A DNA stretch of 64,000 nucleotides from Pyrocephalus nanus (taxonomy: Eukaryota > Chordata > Aves > Passeriformes > Tyrannidae). Position numbers and translations under genes: made by a program. This document shows, one piece after another, positions 43,501-57,784 of the stretch. Below the pieces are notes generated by a model that did no database searches, was not told the DNA's origin, and worked only from the letters and a program-made list of their open reading frames with translations. Numbering within the stretch: the stretch's first letter is position 1; every line of letters begins with the position of its first letter. The DNA lies in NCBI GenBank assembly GCA_038380795.1, contig CM076261.1, forward strand, positions 37,473,866-37,537,865. Reading direction: 5' to 3'.

Positions 43501-46500
43501 GGTTTTCTGGTGTATTTTCTGACTTTTCAGTGTGTTGATTTCTGAAAGCCAGGAAATACACAATTTCTGCCTTTCCTGGAGCAGTCCATAGCCAATGGGA
43601 ATTATCTGCAAATGCTCCAGAGGTAAACACCTTGTTAGATACAGCTGTATTGAACTGATCCAGGGATTAGTGGGAATAGATTGACAGAGCTGTGCTTATG
43701 ATAGGAAAAAAAAAAAAAGAATCTGGGAGGACTGCAGGAGGGAAGGTGAAGGGAAAAGTGAAAGAAAGGAGCATGTACACTCTGAAATACCTGATAGCCC
43801 TTATTTCCTGCTCTCTTGAGTCAGTTGTGGCAGTAAAGAGGTAGGAAAGTTTTCTTGTGTGGGAACTATGATGTTTTTACCCATAATTCACAGAGTGACA
43901 AATACCTTAAGTCTGCATTTCCTCTTTTCAGAGGTATTAATTTATGTTACTTTCTGGAAATTCCAGAGTCTGACTTATACAGAAAGTGGAGAGTATTCTG
44001 TATAGCTTTCCATATAAATATGCAATACATACCCTCCAAATCTTATCACATATCCAGGGCTTTGAAAGGGCACTCAGATCCCAGTAATGGAACAGTTACC
44101 TTGTTCTTGCCATATACTGGATCATAAACCTGAAACAGATTTAATAATCTTTCTTAGATGTATTCCATCACATGGGTCCTGGTGTTCACAAGGTAGCATG
44201 TATAACTCCATACACACACAGGAGGAAGGGCAAATACAAGGTAATACCTACTTTTCTACTAAAATCTAATTACATCCTTACTCCAGTCTGGGTCCTCCCA
44301 ATGTTTTTGTCTTTCCCATACTGCTGACTTCCTTCTCAGCCTGCTTATGCGCAGGTAATTTATTTTCTTTATTAAATGTGTTGGTCTTTTTCATTTCTAA
44401 TTTTACCCATATTTAGTCAGATGATACTTTCTTTTCTTCCTGTAACTGCTGTAGATAGTGGCACAATCCACTTCTTTTCTCCTCAGTGAATGCAGGTAAG
44501 CCATGACTTCCATGTATCACTGACAAGACATAAGCACAGGCTCCCTTAAACTACCCAGGTGATATGAAACATGGAATAGAAGTCCCTTCAGTGTGAATAT
44601 GCACAATACAATTAATTTGATATATAAGATTAAAGTTTTGTGGTGTGTCAAGAATGGTAAACAGTAGCACTCTTGCCAGTATTAACTAAATGCAGTTTTC
44701 AATTGTAGAGAAGAGTCCTCCACATATATTTCATCTTAGAGTAAAAAAGAATTCTGTTTATATTACAATAGAATATATATGATCTATAACTGTCTAGGGA
44801 ATGTGGGATTTATGTATTGTTTCAGGCTGTAAGGTTGCTGACTGCTACTGTGTTAATTGTTGCATATAGAAGTTGTTTTTTAATATTTACTTTGCTGGAA
44901 ATGTTTTGGGTTTTTTATTTGTTCAGTGAGTGCAGATTAGCTCTCTTGTCTGTGCAACTGAAAGATTTCTCATACGGTAAGTTAGCTTAAGTAAGTGCTG
45001 CATATTTTGTGTCTGTTTTCCCCTTTCTGATTTTCTTCTCTAATGAGACCTTGTGAGAGATCACAAGAAAGTACAGGAGGAGTAGGAGTATAAAAGCGAG
45101 AAAGAATGCTGATCCCAAGCAGTATAATTACAAATGTCTTCTTGTAGGAGGAATCTGTCTTCCCTTTGATTTCACGGGTGGTTGGGATTTTCCATTTGAG
45201 GTGATGGGAACAAATGTGTTGGCTTGTCCAAAAATGCCTATTCCTCTTGACAAGGGCTTTGTCCTAAAATGTGCTAAAAGGACTTGAAAAAACTTCCTAA
45301 GATTCTATTTTTGGCTTCTGTTTTAAGCCATTAAAGATGATCTATCTTGCACCTTTTATGCAGTATGGCTATTATTTATACATGAAAGAAAATTGTACAG
45401 GGATTGCATGGAGAGGGGGAGATCTTTAACTTTCTCTCCTCTTGTGCTTTAGGTCAGCACTCTCAGCCTTTTCTCTAAAGTTCTTTGCTCATGTTGTGAA
45501 ATCTTACATCCTGACCCAGAGACCACTAAAGTAGAGAAATCCATGCTACCAATACTCTGTACTTAAGGATGTGTGTCAGTTTAGGATCATCCTGTCTTTT
45601 CTCCAAATTCTTAGTATTGTGCAGTAAAGAGATGAAATGTGCAAACCCTTTCTCTGCTGGGGCAACAGTGTATTCATTAAAAACTTTCCCACTCTTTCCT
45701 GTATCTAATCAATTGTTTTTGCTTAGAGTGTGGGTGGCTTAAATTGATATTTGAGAGCAAGTTTATCAGAACTCCCAGAGATGTTTAAACAACAGCCAGA
45801 TAATTTCTAGAGGGAAGCTGCTTTGTAAAAATTAAATAAGTGAACACAGCCAAAATAGTCTCTTCCTTCTTCCTCTTTCAGACTTGCTTTCTACAAGTTT
45901 AAAAACTGCAATCATATTAAACGAAATAGAATTGATAGTCCTTCTGGAAATGGCTAGAGATCCTAATTGGAGTGGACACTAGATGGTTTTTTGTATGCAA
46001 TAATTCTCAGCACTAGTCTTCAAGCACTTGAATATTGGTATTTACCAACTCCCCTTGCTTGTAAATGAAAGGAGGCTGGAAGCTTACTGCAGAGTATAAA
46101 GTATGTTCTATTTCTTTCCAGCTGTCTCCTGGCTAGTGTCACATAGGGACCTTTTAATTGAATATACAAACACCACTATACAGAAATTCCCATTTAGTGA
46201 TTGCCTCCCTAGCTTGTGTTTCTGTTATTTCTAAAGGGTCTCTTTGGCTTACCTTCCATTATGAATTTCATTGCTCTAAGAACAACATTCAGCACTGAGA
46301 AGATGCTGGCTCTGCAGCTCAACATCTTTACACAAAAATACCTATAGTTATCCTATTTGAGTCATAGGGAGTAAGATTCAGTTCATCAAGTGCTTGCAGA
46401 TTCCTCTTTCATCCATACCAACAACAACACTATCTTTACACAGCACTGATAATGCCTTGTTGCGGTCACTGTTGTAATTTCTTCAGTTTCATATAAAAAT

Positions 46501-46702
46501 CAAAAGGTTTGTTAGAACACTGCAGGTAATGATTCCAGTTGCTTTCAAGTGCCCATCCCCCTTCTTGACATCAAAATGTTTTCAGGCAGTATAATATCAA
46601 ACCAACGTGTCCTTAAATTTAAGACCAAAATGAAATACAAAACCAACCAATCAGACAAAATAACAACAGAAAAACCAAACCAAACCCAAACCCAACCAAA
46701 CA

Positions 46703-46724
46703 CCCCCCCCCCCCCCCCCCCCCC
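46703..46724. repeat. C22 homopolymer in a C/A-rich patch
   Basis: Twenty-two consecutive C on the plus strand, within about 46620-46850, where the plus strand is almost only C and A (CCAAACCC-type units). The minus strand therefore has G22 and several GGG and GGTTT runs, favourable for G-quadruplex formation. The Gly-rich minus-strand open frame here is an artefact of the run. Confidence 0.9.
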
Positions 46725-47250
46725 TCCCGCCAAGTAAAACCCAAACAACCACAACCAAATGGAAAACAGGCAACCCAACTCAAAACAAAAACTCAAACCA
46801 AGAAAATCGGGAAAAAAACCCCAAACATAGAAACATAAAACTGAAAAGCAAAACTCACAGCTATTTCTTTGGACAGGTATTACCTGTTCTTATCTGGTCA
46901 AAACCAGGCAAGGACTGATTATGAAGAAACCTGAGAGAATCAGAAGGTCATAGAGGAAATGCAGAGAAATTTAAAGACTTGTGCAATATCATATAGCAGA
47001 TTAGTAGCAGAACTGGCAACAACATCTAGTTTCACACCTCCAACCAAACTGACTTCTCAACCAGCATAGCCAACTATATACTGAGAGTTAGACTTAAAAA
47101 AGTATGTTGTATGCCAGGGAAACATCTTTCCTGACTAAAAACAACAACAGTAGGTCCACTATTTTGCTACTCCTTTTTAATTTTTCTGTGATAACATAAC
47201 TAGAAGTAGTCCATTTGATGATAGTGGAAGTACAGTTTGTGGCTTTAGTG

Positions 47251-47266
47251 TTGTACAGCTGTACAA
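47251..47266. repeat. Perfect 16-bp palindrome containing an E-box
   Basis: TTGTACAGCTGTACAA reads identically on both strands. Its centre is CAGCTG (47256-47261), an E-box of the type bound by bHLH dimers. It could be chance in a sequence of this length. Confidence 0.8.
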
Positions 47267-50200
47267 AAAATCACAGTAAATCTGAAGCTGAATCAAGAAA
47301 ACAGTGTCAGACACCTCTGTCATATCAACTTCAAACAGTTATTGTTTTAATTTCTAATTGCTTACATTGGTTACCTTGATGTGCAGTCTCTTGACAATTT
47401 AATCTGCATTTTTGTCAATAATACCACAGAAACATGATTCTCAGTATTGTCACATTACTGTATTTCCATTGCAACCAGAAAGGACTAGGGCTATTTCTTT
47501 CAGTTTGGTCTTCAGTTGGGTTTAACCTGAATATATCATAACACTGTCAGATGTGGCAACAGATTCCACTGTGCAAATAGCATAAGGAACAGGATTTAAG
47601 CAAAGTACATATTTCCTAAGGGCTGTACTCTTCACAAAAGGTGATGGATATATAGTTGATGGATATAGTATTATCCTCTGGAGAGTCAACTATTTTTTTA
47701 GTCCTTTTTTTCCAGAGTTTCTTGTTGTGATAGAAGCAATTTCATCTTTCTGTTATCCATAGCTTCTACTGTGATATGCATGTATAGGCAACATACATGG
47801 CTTTATGCATATTTCTTTAAAGTGACAATTATTTCTATCTTGTATGTTTAACATAATTCAGAGTCATCAAAAAGTTTTAATTTGCTCTTTAAAAAGAAAA
47901 AAAAAAAAAGTACTTCTGCTTGTGCTACTTCAAACTGTTTGAAATGCTTCCCTGAATTTTTACCATTTTTCCTCTTATCATGTCTTCTTGCTGTTGTGCT
48001 ATCCCAATAGTTCTGAATGAAGGCAAAGGAGTCTCAGTTAATTTGTAGACAGCTGGTCTGCCTGTATCTTGTATGTGCATGTTAGGCATTAGCTAGAGGT
48101 CCTATCTGTCCCCATCTCAGTCTATAACCAAAATTCACATGACTAGCCTTAAGACTTTTACAACCAGTTTGAGCTGAATCAGGTTGCCAGGGTGCAGAAT
48201 GAAATTACACAGCTTTCTTCAGCTTTGCACAGAAGGAATAGGGCACACAGCATTCAGCATGCATAAATCAGCAAGAATGATGTACCTGAAATGTGGTTTG
48301 AAAAGGGCAGCAGCCTCTTAAAAAGCTTTGGAAGCTAACTTTTAACTTTGGAGAGAGATTTAGAAGTCTAAATTCAGATTGTGGTATTATAAGGATGACT
48401 ACTGTACCCTTTATCTTCCTTTTTTTCCTCCCATAGGTATAAAAGGCACAATAACTCACCAAGAATGTGGCCAATGTTAAGAATATTCTCCAGAGTTGAA
48501 GAAATTTACACATTCTTTACTATTAAGAGATTTTGTTTTTTCTTGAAGAGCCATTTCTTTATATTACATGTCCACAGATTTTACTTGAATTGGCAAATAC
48601 TTTGAAAAATGATCCTGCATATAAAGTTGTACAATAAACCTGTAGTAGTACTTAAATTGCAACTGCAGCACTACATAGCACTGTTTTTTTTTTCCTCTTG
48701 TTAAAGCAGCTGGTTTCCAAAAAGCAAATAGGAAACATTTCTATGCATTATCACAGCAGTCACTTAATGAAAATATATTCACAAACAATACTCCAAGGTG
48801 GTTATTTAATGAGTTGAATATGACAAAGCATGTACGTTTTGCAATACAAAAACCTAGAGGTGTTGGCAGCCAGAAGCCAATTGGCTTTAAAGCCGTATAA
48901 AATGTATAATGGAAAACGGAAATTGGCATTATACATTTTAAGGAATTTATTTTCATTTTAAAAAAACCCAACAAATTGTATGAAGTTCTTTGAGATCTAC
49001 TTATTGATCTCAAACTGCACTCGACTTTTTAATTTAATTTAAAAAATACAAGTACAGACCTTAAAAGCTGGCTAACTGTGGTGAATTTTAGGGAGGAACT
49101 GTTTGTATGGAGGTTTTTTTAACATTTTGGCCATACACTTAAGATAATTTTTCTGCCCATTTCTTATTTCAGCTGCCATCAGTTCAATTTTAACTTATCT
49201 ACCTATATAACCTACTGCTAGCAAGAACATTTTTAAATTTCTTGAAAGTTGATAAGATCTCTGTAGCCCTAATGGACTCTGAAGTACATTTCTTTTACAA
49301 TGGAAATTAACTAATATGTAAGAATGGCCTGTGAAGCTTGAATATTTTTCACTGAATATAGAATTGTATTTCAGAATGGAAGATGGTGGGACTAAAGAGA
49401 ATTGGTTAATTTATTAACACAAAAAAATGCATCCCTGGACTAATTTGCATCTTGAAGGCAATCAAGCTATTGCAATAATTTTAGCTATTAATGACTCTAT
49501 TATTTCCTTACCACTTTTCCCAGAAGGCTATAGATAAAGAATTTTTAAATCAATAAAAGCATCTGCAAGGTATGTCTATGTGATACACACACAAATCTTC
49601 TAGCCATCATTTAGTTGTAATTGTTCACATCCCTACATAAACACCACTCACTAACTGGTTGTACTGCTGCACAGCACACGAATGCAGAAACAGAACATTG
49701 TATTGTTACCTAAAGCTACAGGGCAAGAGTTTTGAAAACTAAACATGGTTATTAACTTCTCTGGCCTCAGCTTGCGTTAAGCAAAGTGCTTTCTGATGAG
49801 TTCAATTTTTAAACATTAGCCTAAGCCCCTTCCTGATGGAAAAGCAGTTAAATAGGACTCTAAGGTCCACAGAAATCTGTGCTATTTAGTCATGCAGGAA
49901 GGGTTAAGCATTTACTTAAATGGTCCTACTGACCTGGGTTTTTGAAAAGACTGCACAAAAAACCTGTAGATAGTCTGTTAGCTTGACTCCTTAGTGAAAG
50001 AATCCAATCAGTTAATCCAAGAAGATTAATTTTACTTTCCTCTTAGAATGCAAGATTCATTAATGACATAGAAACTTTTGGTTAATTAGTTGAATGATAG
50101 TCATCCATATCTATTGCCAGTGGCAGACAGCTGGAGTACTTAAGTCCAGGAAAATAAATTCACTCTCAACACCAAAGTATTAATCAGCTCAGGAAGGTTT

Positions 50201-52979
50201 GTTGAGGTCATACCACATGGATAGGAAATAAAATGTCCTAGAGTTGGTCTATTTGACGGACAGATTTACAAAGTAGAATTCATAACTTTAATGATGGGCA
50301 GTATTCTCATGTGACAATATTATTTCTCGTTTTCTGCAGCATCTCCTTACTTATTTCATGGTGAAGGAAACAAGGTCTTGCCTGCTGATACCTTTTCTCT
50401 GTCTGTAGCCTTAAGAGAGTTACTTTTCAGAAGAAGGAAGACTGCCTTTGGATGAATGCTCCCTATAGCAGTACACACAAAAGGGGGGAATGGGGGTTTA
50501 GGCACAGAAATGTTACCAAGAACAGCAGGGAAATTGAATGCAGAAACTTTGCAAAATGTACCTATTTGAAAAATTTCCTGCTTATATGCCAATTTCTTAT
50601 GTACTCATTTTGTTTATTCCAAAGGCTTTTAAGAGCTGCAGACTCCTCACTCCACTATTTGGCAGACCTAATATCAAACATTGTTAATTAAAAATTTTGC
50701 CTAGATATCAAAGCTTGTTAGATTTAAGGATGATCAGAATGACTTAGTTTTAATAACTTTTCTATTTTAAGCAAATCTATTGATTCTTTTCACAGCTCTC
50801 CACAATAGCTTGATTCTTGTGAGTAGAAACTTACCAATGTGCAAATTAAATTACGTTTCTTGATATGTATATGGTGATACAACTACTTTCACAAAGATTT
50901 CAGGGACCATGAATTTAACATAATCTATAAAATTATCTTGATCTCCAACTGCAAACTAAGCTTACCTGAGAAAAAAGATATGTGGGTAAATTACTCTGTA
51001 AAATCAGGGACTCTGATTCTTGTGAAGTGAAGCAAAAAAGAAACATATATCTACAGAGAATAATTATACCTAAGAGTATACCTTAAGTCTACTCATTTGA
51101 ACAAATAAAATGATTGAAACGTGAAATCTATTTTTCTTCTGGCATAGTTACTAGAGTAAGGAAACTACAATAAATTCCTAACCAGGTTCTTATTGTTAAT
51201 GCCCCCTACTAAGTTCCACTGTGATTGCTATAAGCCATTTTTTATTGGAAATTGAAAACATAATGTCAAAAATTAGTTAACACGACAAAAAAATAAGATT
51301 AGATTTTTTTTTGTTTTTTACCATGCAGAATTTAACAGTCCACCTGAATAGTTAAGTGATCTGGCTATCAAACATATCAAACAGTGTGAATATTCTTATC
51401 AAGTTTTCCAGTTTGCCAGCTGAAAAGAACATTTTACCCAACAAGGATTCATAAGAACACAAGAATAAGGTATACTTTTACCACTTCAGAATAGGTGGAA
51501 GAAAGAAAATGACATATAGTTCTTACCATTTCCTCAGGAAATTAATCTGCTATCAACACAAATCCAAAACACAGCCCCATACCAGCCACTGTTAAGAATA
51601 TTAACTCTACCCAGTCAAAACCAGCATAACAATATTCTTCAAAGTCAGATCCAAAGCCTAGAAAGCTCTATTATCTTCAATGGGCTTCGGTCAGTCTTGT
51701 TTTTGAAAGTAAAAAGTTATTCCTAGTAAGAGAGAAAAAGCCACAGCTTTTTTACTACTGAATTCCAAATCTGTCTGCACCTATTTTTTTGAATGGCTTA
51801 CTAAGAACACAGTATTCATTCTGTCATCACGTATTAAATACGGACTGTCAACATTTCCCTTGTAATTTTATATATTATCACAATCTTTGTTTATTGCAGG
51901 TAATCTTTTTGGCATATAGTTTATCATTTAGAAAACCTAAAATGTTCATCTTTATGTGATCCTAATTTCTTAAGCCATCTTACCAAAAATAAAGAAAATT
52001 CAATATATATGTATGTAGTTTCAATTGATGAATTCCTCAATGATGATAGATTTATTCAGTTACTAATGGGTTTCCGGTAGACAACTTAGTAATATAATTA
52101 GTTTTTTCCTCATAATCAAATAACTGATCAATCATTACAGCTTTTTTCCCAAGATAATAACTTGTTATAGATTTATTTTTTATGTATTCTTCAAAATAAT
52201 TGCTTTTTCTATACTATTTCACCCAGAAGTTTCATAAAGATGATGATATTTCAATGTATAATTTACTAAGTTTATTGAAAACAGAGTTTGTGTCAGGTAT
52301 TCAAAGCAGGCAAATAATTTGCTGACTTTAAAGTTATTCCATTTACATTACAATAATATTGAATAGATAATAATTCAGTGCACAGCCAGTGGGAGCATTT
52401 GACTCCTGTAGAGGTTGTAAAGGAATGGTAAAATTACTTCCACTTGTGTCATAAGAAACAAAGTGGTTTATGTAAGCCTTTTATTACTTTTTTCCAACTT
52501 TATCAGAGCAATTAACCATATGCTTTAATCATTTCCTTGGGTGGCTTGTTTTTAAAGAATAGATATGTCAATATTTTGGTGCCTTAAAATGAATGAGACT
52601 AAGTTTGTTGCATCCTTTACCTAAGTAAATATCATGTATAAGAAGTAGATTGTGCGTAATATACATGTACATACACACTTATGTATTTAGTCTGTATAAA
52701 ATTTACATACTATTTTTGTCTCTATTCTGAAAGCAATTAAGTCAAGCCATATTTTAGTTCAGTTAGACATATTCAATGGTTGAATTGGCCTGGGATACTG
52801 TGGTGTGCCATAATGATAGCTAACCTGAATGCTTTGTCATATCTTCCAATAAAAGATGCAACGGAGTAGAATATACCCCGGAAATTCTGATTATTTTTTT
52901 TTTTTTAATGAGTATGTAAACGTTTCTTTTTTTTTTTTTCCAGTGATTACTTATTTTAATGTGAGAAATTAAAAGTGTT

Positions 52980-52999
52980 TTGTACATAATTATGTACAA
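52980..52999. repeat. Perfect 20-bp palindrome
   Basis: TTGTACATAATTATGTACAA reads identically on both strands. A second, overlapping palindrome, GTACAATTGTAC, follows at 52994-53005. No associated gene or mobile-element end is visible. Confidence 0.88.
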
Positions 53000-54107
53000 T
53001 TGTACTTGATCCCTAATTGCACATTTGTGTATTTACAAACGATACATAAAATGAAAAGATGGGTGGAAGGATAAAAGAATAGGATAATTTAAGCGATACT
53101 TCACTATATCAGCTCTATGTGCATTCTTTGGAGTAAGAAAAAGGTTTGCAAACAATTTGCTCTTTTGTGATTGCAACAAGCAGTAGACTGTGCTAGGATT
53201 TGATCTTAATGCTTTATATCCATGTCTTAAAGCAGTATAATCCTTGCCGCTGTATAATTCCTGCCTTCCTTTCTGACTCCTGCCTTCTCTATCTGTTAGT
53301 CTGTGGCCTCCTAAAATGAAGTAAATGGAATCCTAAAATGAGATAAATGAGGCAAATAATGGTTCTTTTGATGATACTTTGCCTGTGATTTTTGGGAGAT
53401 ATGAGAAAAGAGTCCTTAACCCAGGAGTTTGTTTCAGAGAATGTAGAATCAAATTCTAATTTCTAGAGAAGATGAAATGACTCACTAATAATAGAAATTA
53501 ATTAGAAATTAGAAAGACTCCTAAGGTTGATCTCAGACATACTGAATGAACAAAAGAAAAAGAGAAAAGGGGAAAATGAAGCAAGACCTTGAAAATGATA
53601 ACCTGCATCTCTCTCTCTAACTTTAAATTTTAGATTAAGGGTTTGCATTTTCTAGATATCTGATAAAATCTTGCTCTAACAAAGCACTTATGATTTCTTT
53701 TCCCTTGAATATGATTTTGAAATGAATTTTTTAAGAGTAAGAATGTCTTCTGTTTTCTTGAGTTAGTGTGTAATCATACACCCAGCCTCTGAGCTCTGTT
53801 TAATTTAGAACACAATCAGCTCTGTGGGGAATTTAATATCAGTTCAATTCCTTTAAACAGGTGTTTCTCATAAAATAGTGACAGTGAAAAAAATGTTTTG
53901 ATGTTTAAAAATAGCATTATTTTCAAATTTTATCTGGCAAACACAGATTGTGATGCCATATATTGTAGCAGTTACAATAAATACCATAGGAGAGAAAACT
54001 TGACTTTATAATTCCTATTTGGTCTTCATTAGAGAAAAAAAGATATTCTTTCTAGAGAAGACTCCAATCATAAAGTCTTAGAACAAACGTAGAACCATCT
54101 AAACATT

Positions 54108-54180
54108 AAAAAAAAAAACCAACCAAACAAACAAACAAAAAACCAAAAACAAACCAAACTACAAAACTACAAAACCCAAA
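54108..54180. repeat. CAAA-rich simple-sequence patch
   Basis: An A-run leads into CCAACCAAACAAACAAAC-type sequence and AAACTACAAAACTAC units, a low-complexity patch of about 70 bases. Confidence 0.85.
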
Positions 54181-57100
54181 CAGGTACATATTAATATTTT
54201 TGTTAAAAGAAAAGTAAAAAACAACTCAGCAAACTTTCATTGTATTACTAATGTGCATGTTCATTATCTTGAGCCATAGTTTTTGCAACAGGGGTAGTGG
54301 AATGAAACAAGTAAATGCAATTGTTATTATGAATCTTAATAATTATTTATAGTAATATTGAAACCAAGCAACAAGAGTTTTTCTTGATTAATTTTAATAA
54401 ATTGTTTTTTAAATCATGGCACAAGATGATTATGGAATTCTAAATATGTGTAATCTAGACTTAATGCACTGTATTTATAAGTGGTAATGTTTCATCCTAG
54501 AAAGAAAGACCTAAAAATTGAAATTTTTTATGAAAAACATTTATTTAAATTTTCTTTTTAGAAAAAACAGATCAAATGTATTGAGAATAATACACAATTA
54601 TGGGCTTAAAAATATGTGTTCCTGGCCTTTCTCTTTTCTTTGTTAGGGCATTTCACTTCATCACACTTAGTTTAAGTAGGGTTAATTGCACTTTGATTTG
54701 GAAAAGACTTTGCAGTGTATTAAGAAATTTTTGTGTTCTGAGATTCTCTATGCAGGTGCAACATATCACTGAAGCTGTAATCCAGGCTCTTCTCATCTGC
54801 TCCGATTTTCTTGATGAAATTTCTTAGTAGAGTCCAGTATCATGGTGTGTGTACGAGTTATTATATTGTACTGTTGTAGTTCAAAATTAATTTTATGAAA
54901 TATTTTATTCCATAATGTTTTCTAGTCTAGAGTTTGTTTCTGTTTTGGACACACATGAAGCACCATTTATAAAACCATGTAAAATTCCAGTCACTGATAT
55001 TTGAGAAAAAGAGTGAATGCAGAGGATATGAAGTGCAGAGAAGGGTTACTGTACACACAGGGAAATAACCAATTAGATAAAAGATGAATCTTCAAGATGA
55101 AATGAGAGTGGGTTTCTTTATTTAAACTTAACAAAATAAATTCTGAAAGAAAAATTACTGCTGTTTTGAAATGCATCAGGTGTATGATCATCAAAGAATA
55201 AGGAGAGCTTTTTGAGTAAAATACTGAATTAACTGAAGAGAAATGTGTTTGCATATTGAACCTGTGGAAAAGTATAAGTTAGGAATTTCTAGTATGGAAA
55301 GTAATGTAGCTGGTGTTTAAGAAGGTACTAGGTTAGTTGTGAAAGAAATAACTTGGTAATCCTCAATATCAGAGAAAAGATTCAAAGACCTGGGAGGCTC
55401 CTTCCACTTGTTTACTGCTGGAATTTCAAACTATAAGACTTTTACTGCTAGATAGAAATTATGCTTTTCAAGAAATTCTATTGGAAATTGTTTTAAGATA
55501 GGGAGGCTTTGAAATGTTTACTCTTAACTACAGAAAGAATTTTTCAAACAGATGTCTTTGTATGGAGAAACCCCTGAAAGTTCAAAGCTTCAGAATCATT
55601 TTTCAAATCCTTAATGTAAAATTTCAGTGAGAAACTATGTAAATAATCAGTATTATTGCAGTAGTAGTTTTGAAATATTTTGCAAAAAGTTGCAAAAGGA
55701 CCAGAGATGAATGAAGTAGTAAATGAGTAACGTAATGCATAGGAAGAAACAGTATACCTGATTGTGTTTTGGCACATAAAAATAGGTTAATTTCATCAGG
55801 CAAGTTATTGCTTGTGAATTATTCACTATGTTCTCCTGGCTGTAATTCTTTTTGCATTTAATTACAAGGGGCTACAGATTACTTAGAGGTCTTGTAATGC
55901 ATGTGCATGACTGCCAAGACCACTAATGGAAATTGCATACCATTGCTGAGAGAAAAGTATACACTTCAGTAATTACATGTGGTACTCTAAATGCAGATGC
56001 AAAAGTAATTATCATAAACTGGTCTTCTGCATATTGGAATGCTGTACTGGCTCAATACATTAGCTTTCACTTCCTAAGATCATCAGGACTCAATATGTAG
56101 TTAGTTCTCTCATGAAATAAAATTATAAGTCTCCAAGTAGCTTCTTTTTATTCTTGGACTCTTAAGAGTAGTTCCATAGGGAGCGCTACAGACATTATTA
56201 CACAAGAGAAGAGAGTTTTAGTGGCCAGTGCTTAAGTATTCTGGTAGAATTTTAAAATCATATAACACTTTGGTTCACCTACTCTTGTCACATTTTAATG
56301 ACCACTAGAATTTATATGGCAAAGCAAGAAAACTTAAATTTTCAAGAAGTTTTTTCACTAAGCTCACTAAATTTCAGTAATGTTAAAGCCTTGAAACTGT
56401 GACCTTGTGAAGAGATGAGTAAACAAAAACTACAAAAAGGAAAAAAAATATGTGCCAGAGATGGGATTGGATATCCAGCATGGCTATGAATTTCAGAACT
56501 GGATGACTCCTTCCTTTAAAATAGTTTTATTTTATGGCCTTTGATAATGGCAATGCTCCAAACATGGCTGAAAGACAGAATGACTTCAGCATTTCTCCAA
56601 AATATATTGTGAAAGTGAATATATTCAAATTTGGTCCTTCTGTCTAGTTACACATGGTCAGTGCATGTCCTTGTTATACATTGGCTAGCACATTTAGACC
56701 ATTATTGCTGCATAGAGCTAGCCTGCCATTTTTCTGTTCATTTTGGTCTTTCTATACTGTCTTGAATTTTAGATTAACCCTTGACTTGCCTCAACTCTTT
56801 ACATCCTTAAAAAACTTGAGATATTTCAAACCTATGAAATAATAGTTGGCACTAATGTCTCACATCGTTCTTTTAAAATAATGAGGTATGCAGTACACAG
56901 TATGTCTTATGAGTGTGGATGTTTCTAGTCTCTGGACTTTGCCTGGGTCTGTATAAGTTGCCACAGTTTATGCACTTTCTTTTCTCTGCATTCTCTTGCA
57001 GTTTTTCCGGAAGAGTCTCCTAAGTATTGACTATCTGCCAGTTTCTTCTTCTGATCTGCACCTTACATATAGCTACCTCTAATCTGCTTTCCCAGCTTTC

Positions 57101-57761
57101 TGTCCTGTTTATTTTTATAACTTGATGCATCCTAATGATACTGAAAAGTGGTAGAAACAAGCTCCTTAACACAAATTTGCAGGTGTTAAAAAGGGCATTC
57201 TTTATTCAGCACAATGAACACTTGTATAGCTCCTCTAATGAAATGTGCTAAATGACAGATAGACAGGGCTTTTTATTGCACATACTGTTTATATATTCAT
57301 TAGGTATTCTTACTTACTTAGTACATATTCCTTATTTTGTTTTACATAGTCACAACCCTATCAGAAGTCCTTATTTGGTCCTTTCTGGTCATCTTCATCT
57401 TCTTGACTTCAGCTCTTCAGCAGGCACAGCATCATTGTGTTCCACCGGAAAAACTGTGATGTTTGTTTTTTTATATCTTATCTGAGTACACAGAGCTCAG
57501 CTCACATCCTGTTTGTTTGATTTACATCCCTTATCTAATTCTCTAGGATTTCTCTAAGATAATATTGTTCCTTATTTGGTCATACTGGAATGCTGTGAGC
57601 AATGTTCTACTTCTCCTGTCACTGATAGTTCTAAGTTTAAGAAGTTAAGATCTATGTTTCATCAGTCTCCTCCGTCATCATGGATTCTTGAATCATCATC
57701 TGGTCTCTAATGTCAAAATACTACAGTTATATTTCTGACTTCTCAATTTCAAGTCAGTGAC

Positions 57762-57784
57762 AAAAAAAAAAAAAAAAAAAAAAA
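57762..57784. repeat. A23 homopolymer
   Basis: Twenty-three consecutive A. The sequence before it has no recognisable transcript, so I do not call a processed pseudogene. Confidence 0.88.

Noticed and set aside
46545..46796. Minus-strand frame with a Gly-rich run
   Set aside because: The glycines come from the G22 homopolymer; the rest is low-complexity.
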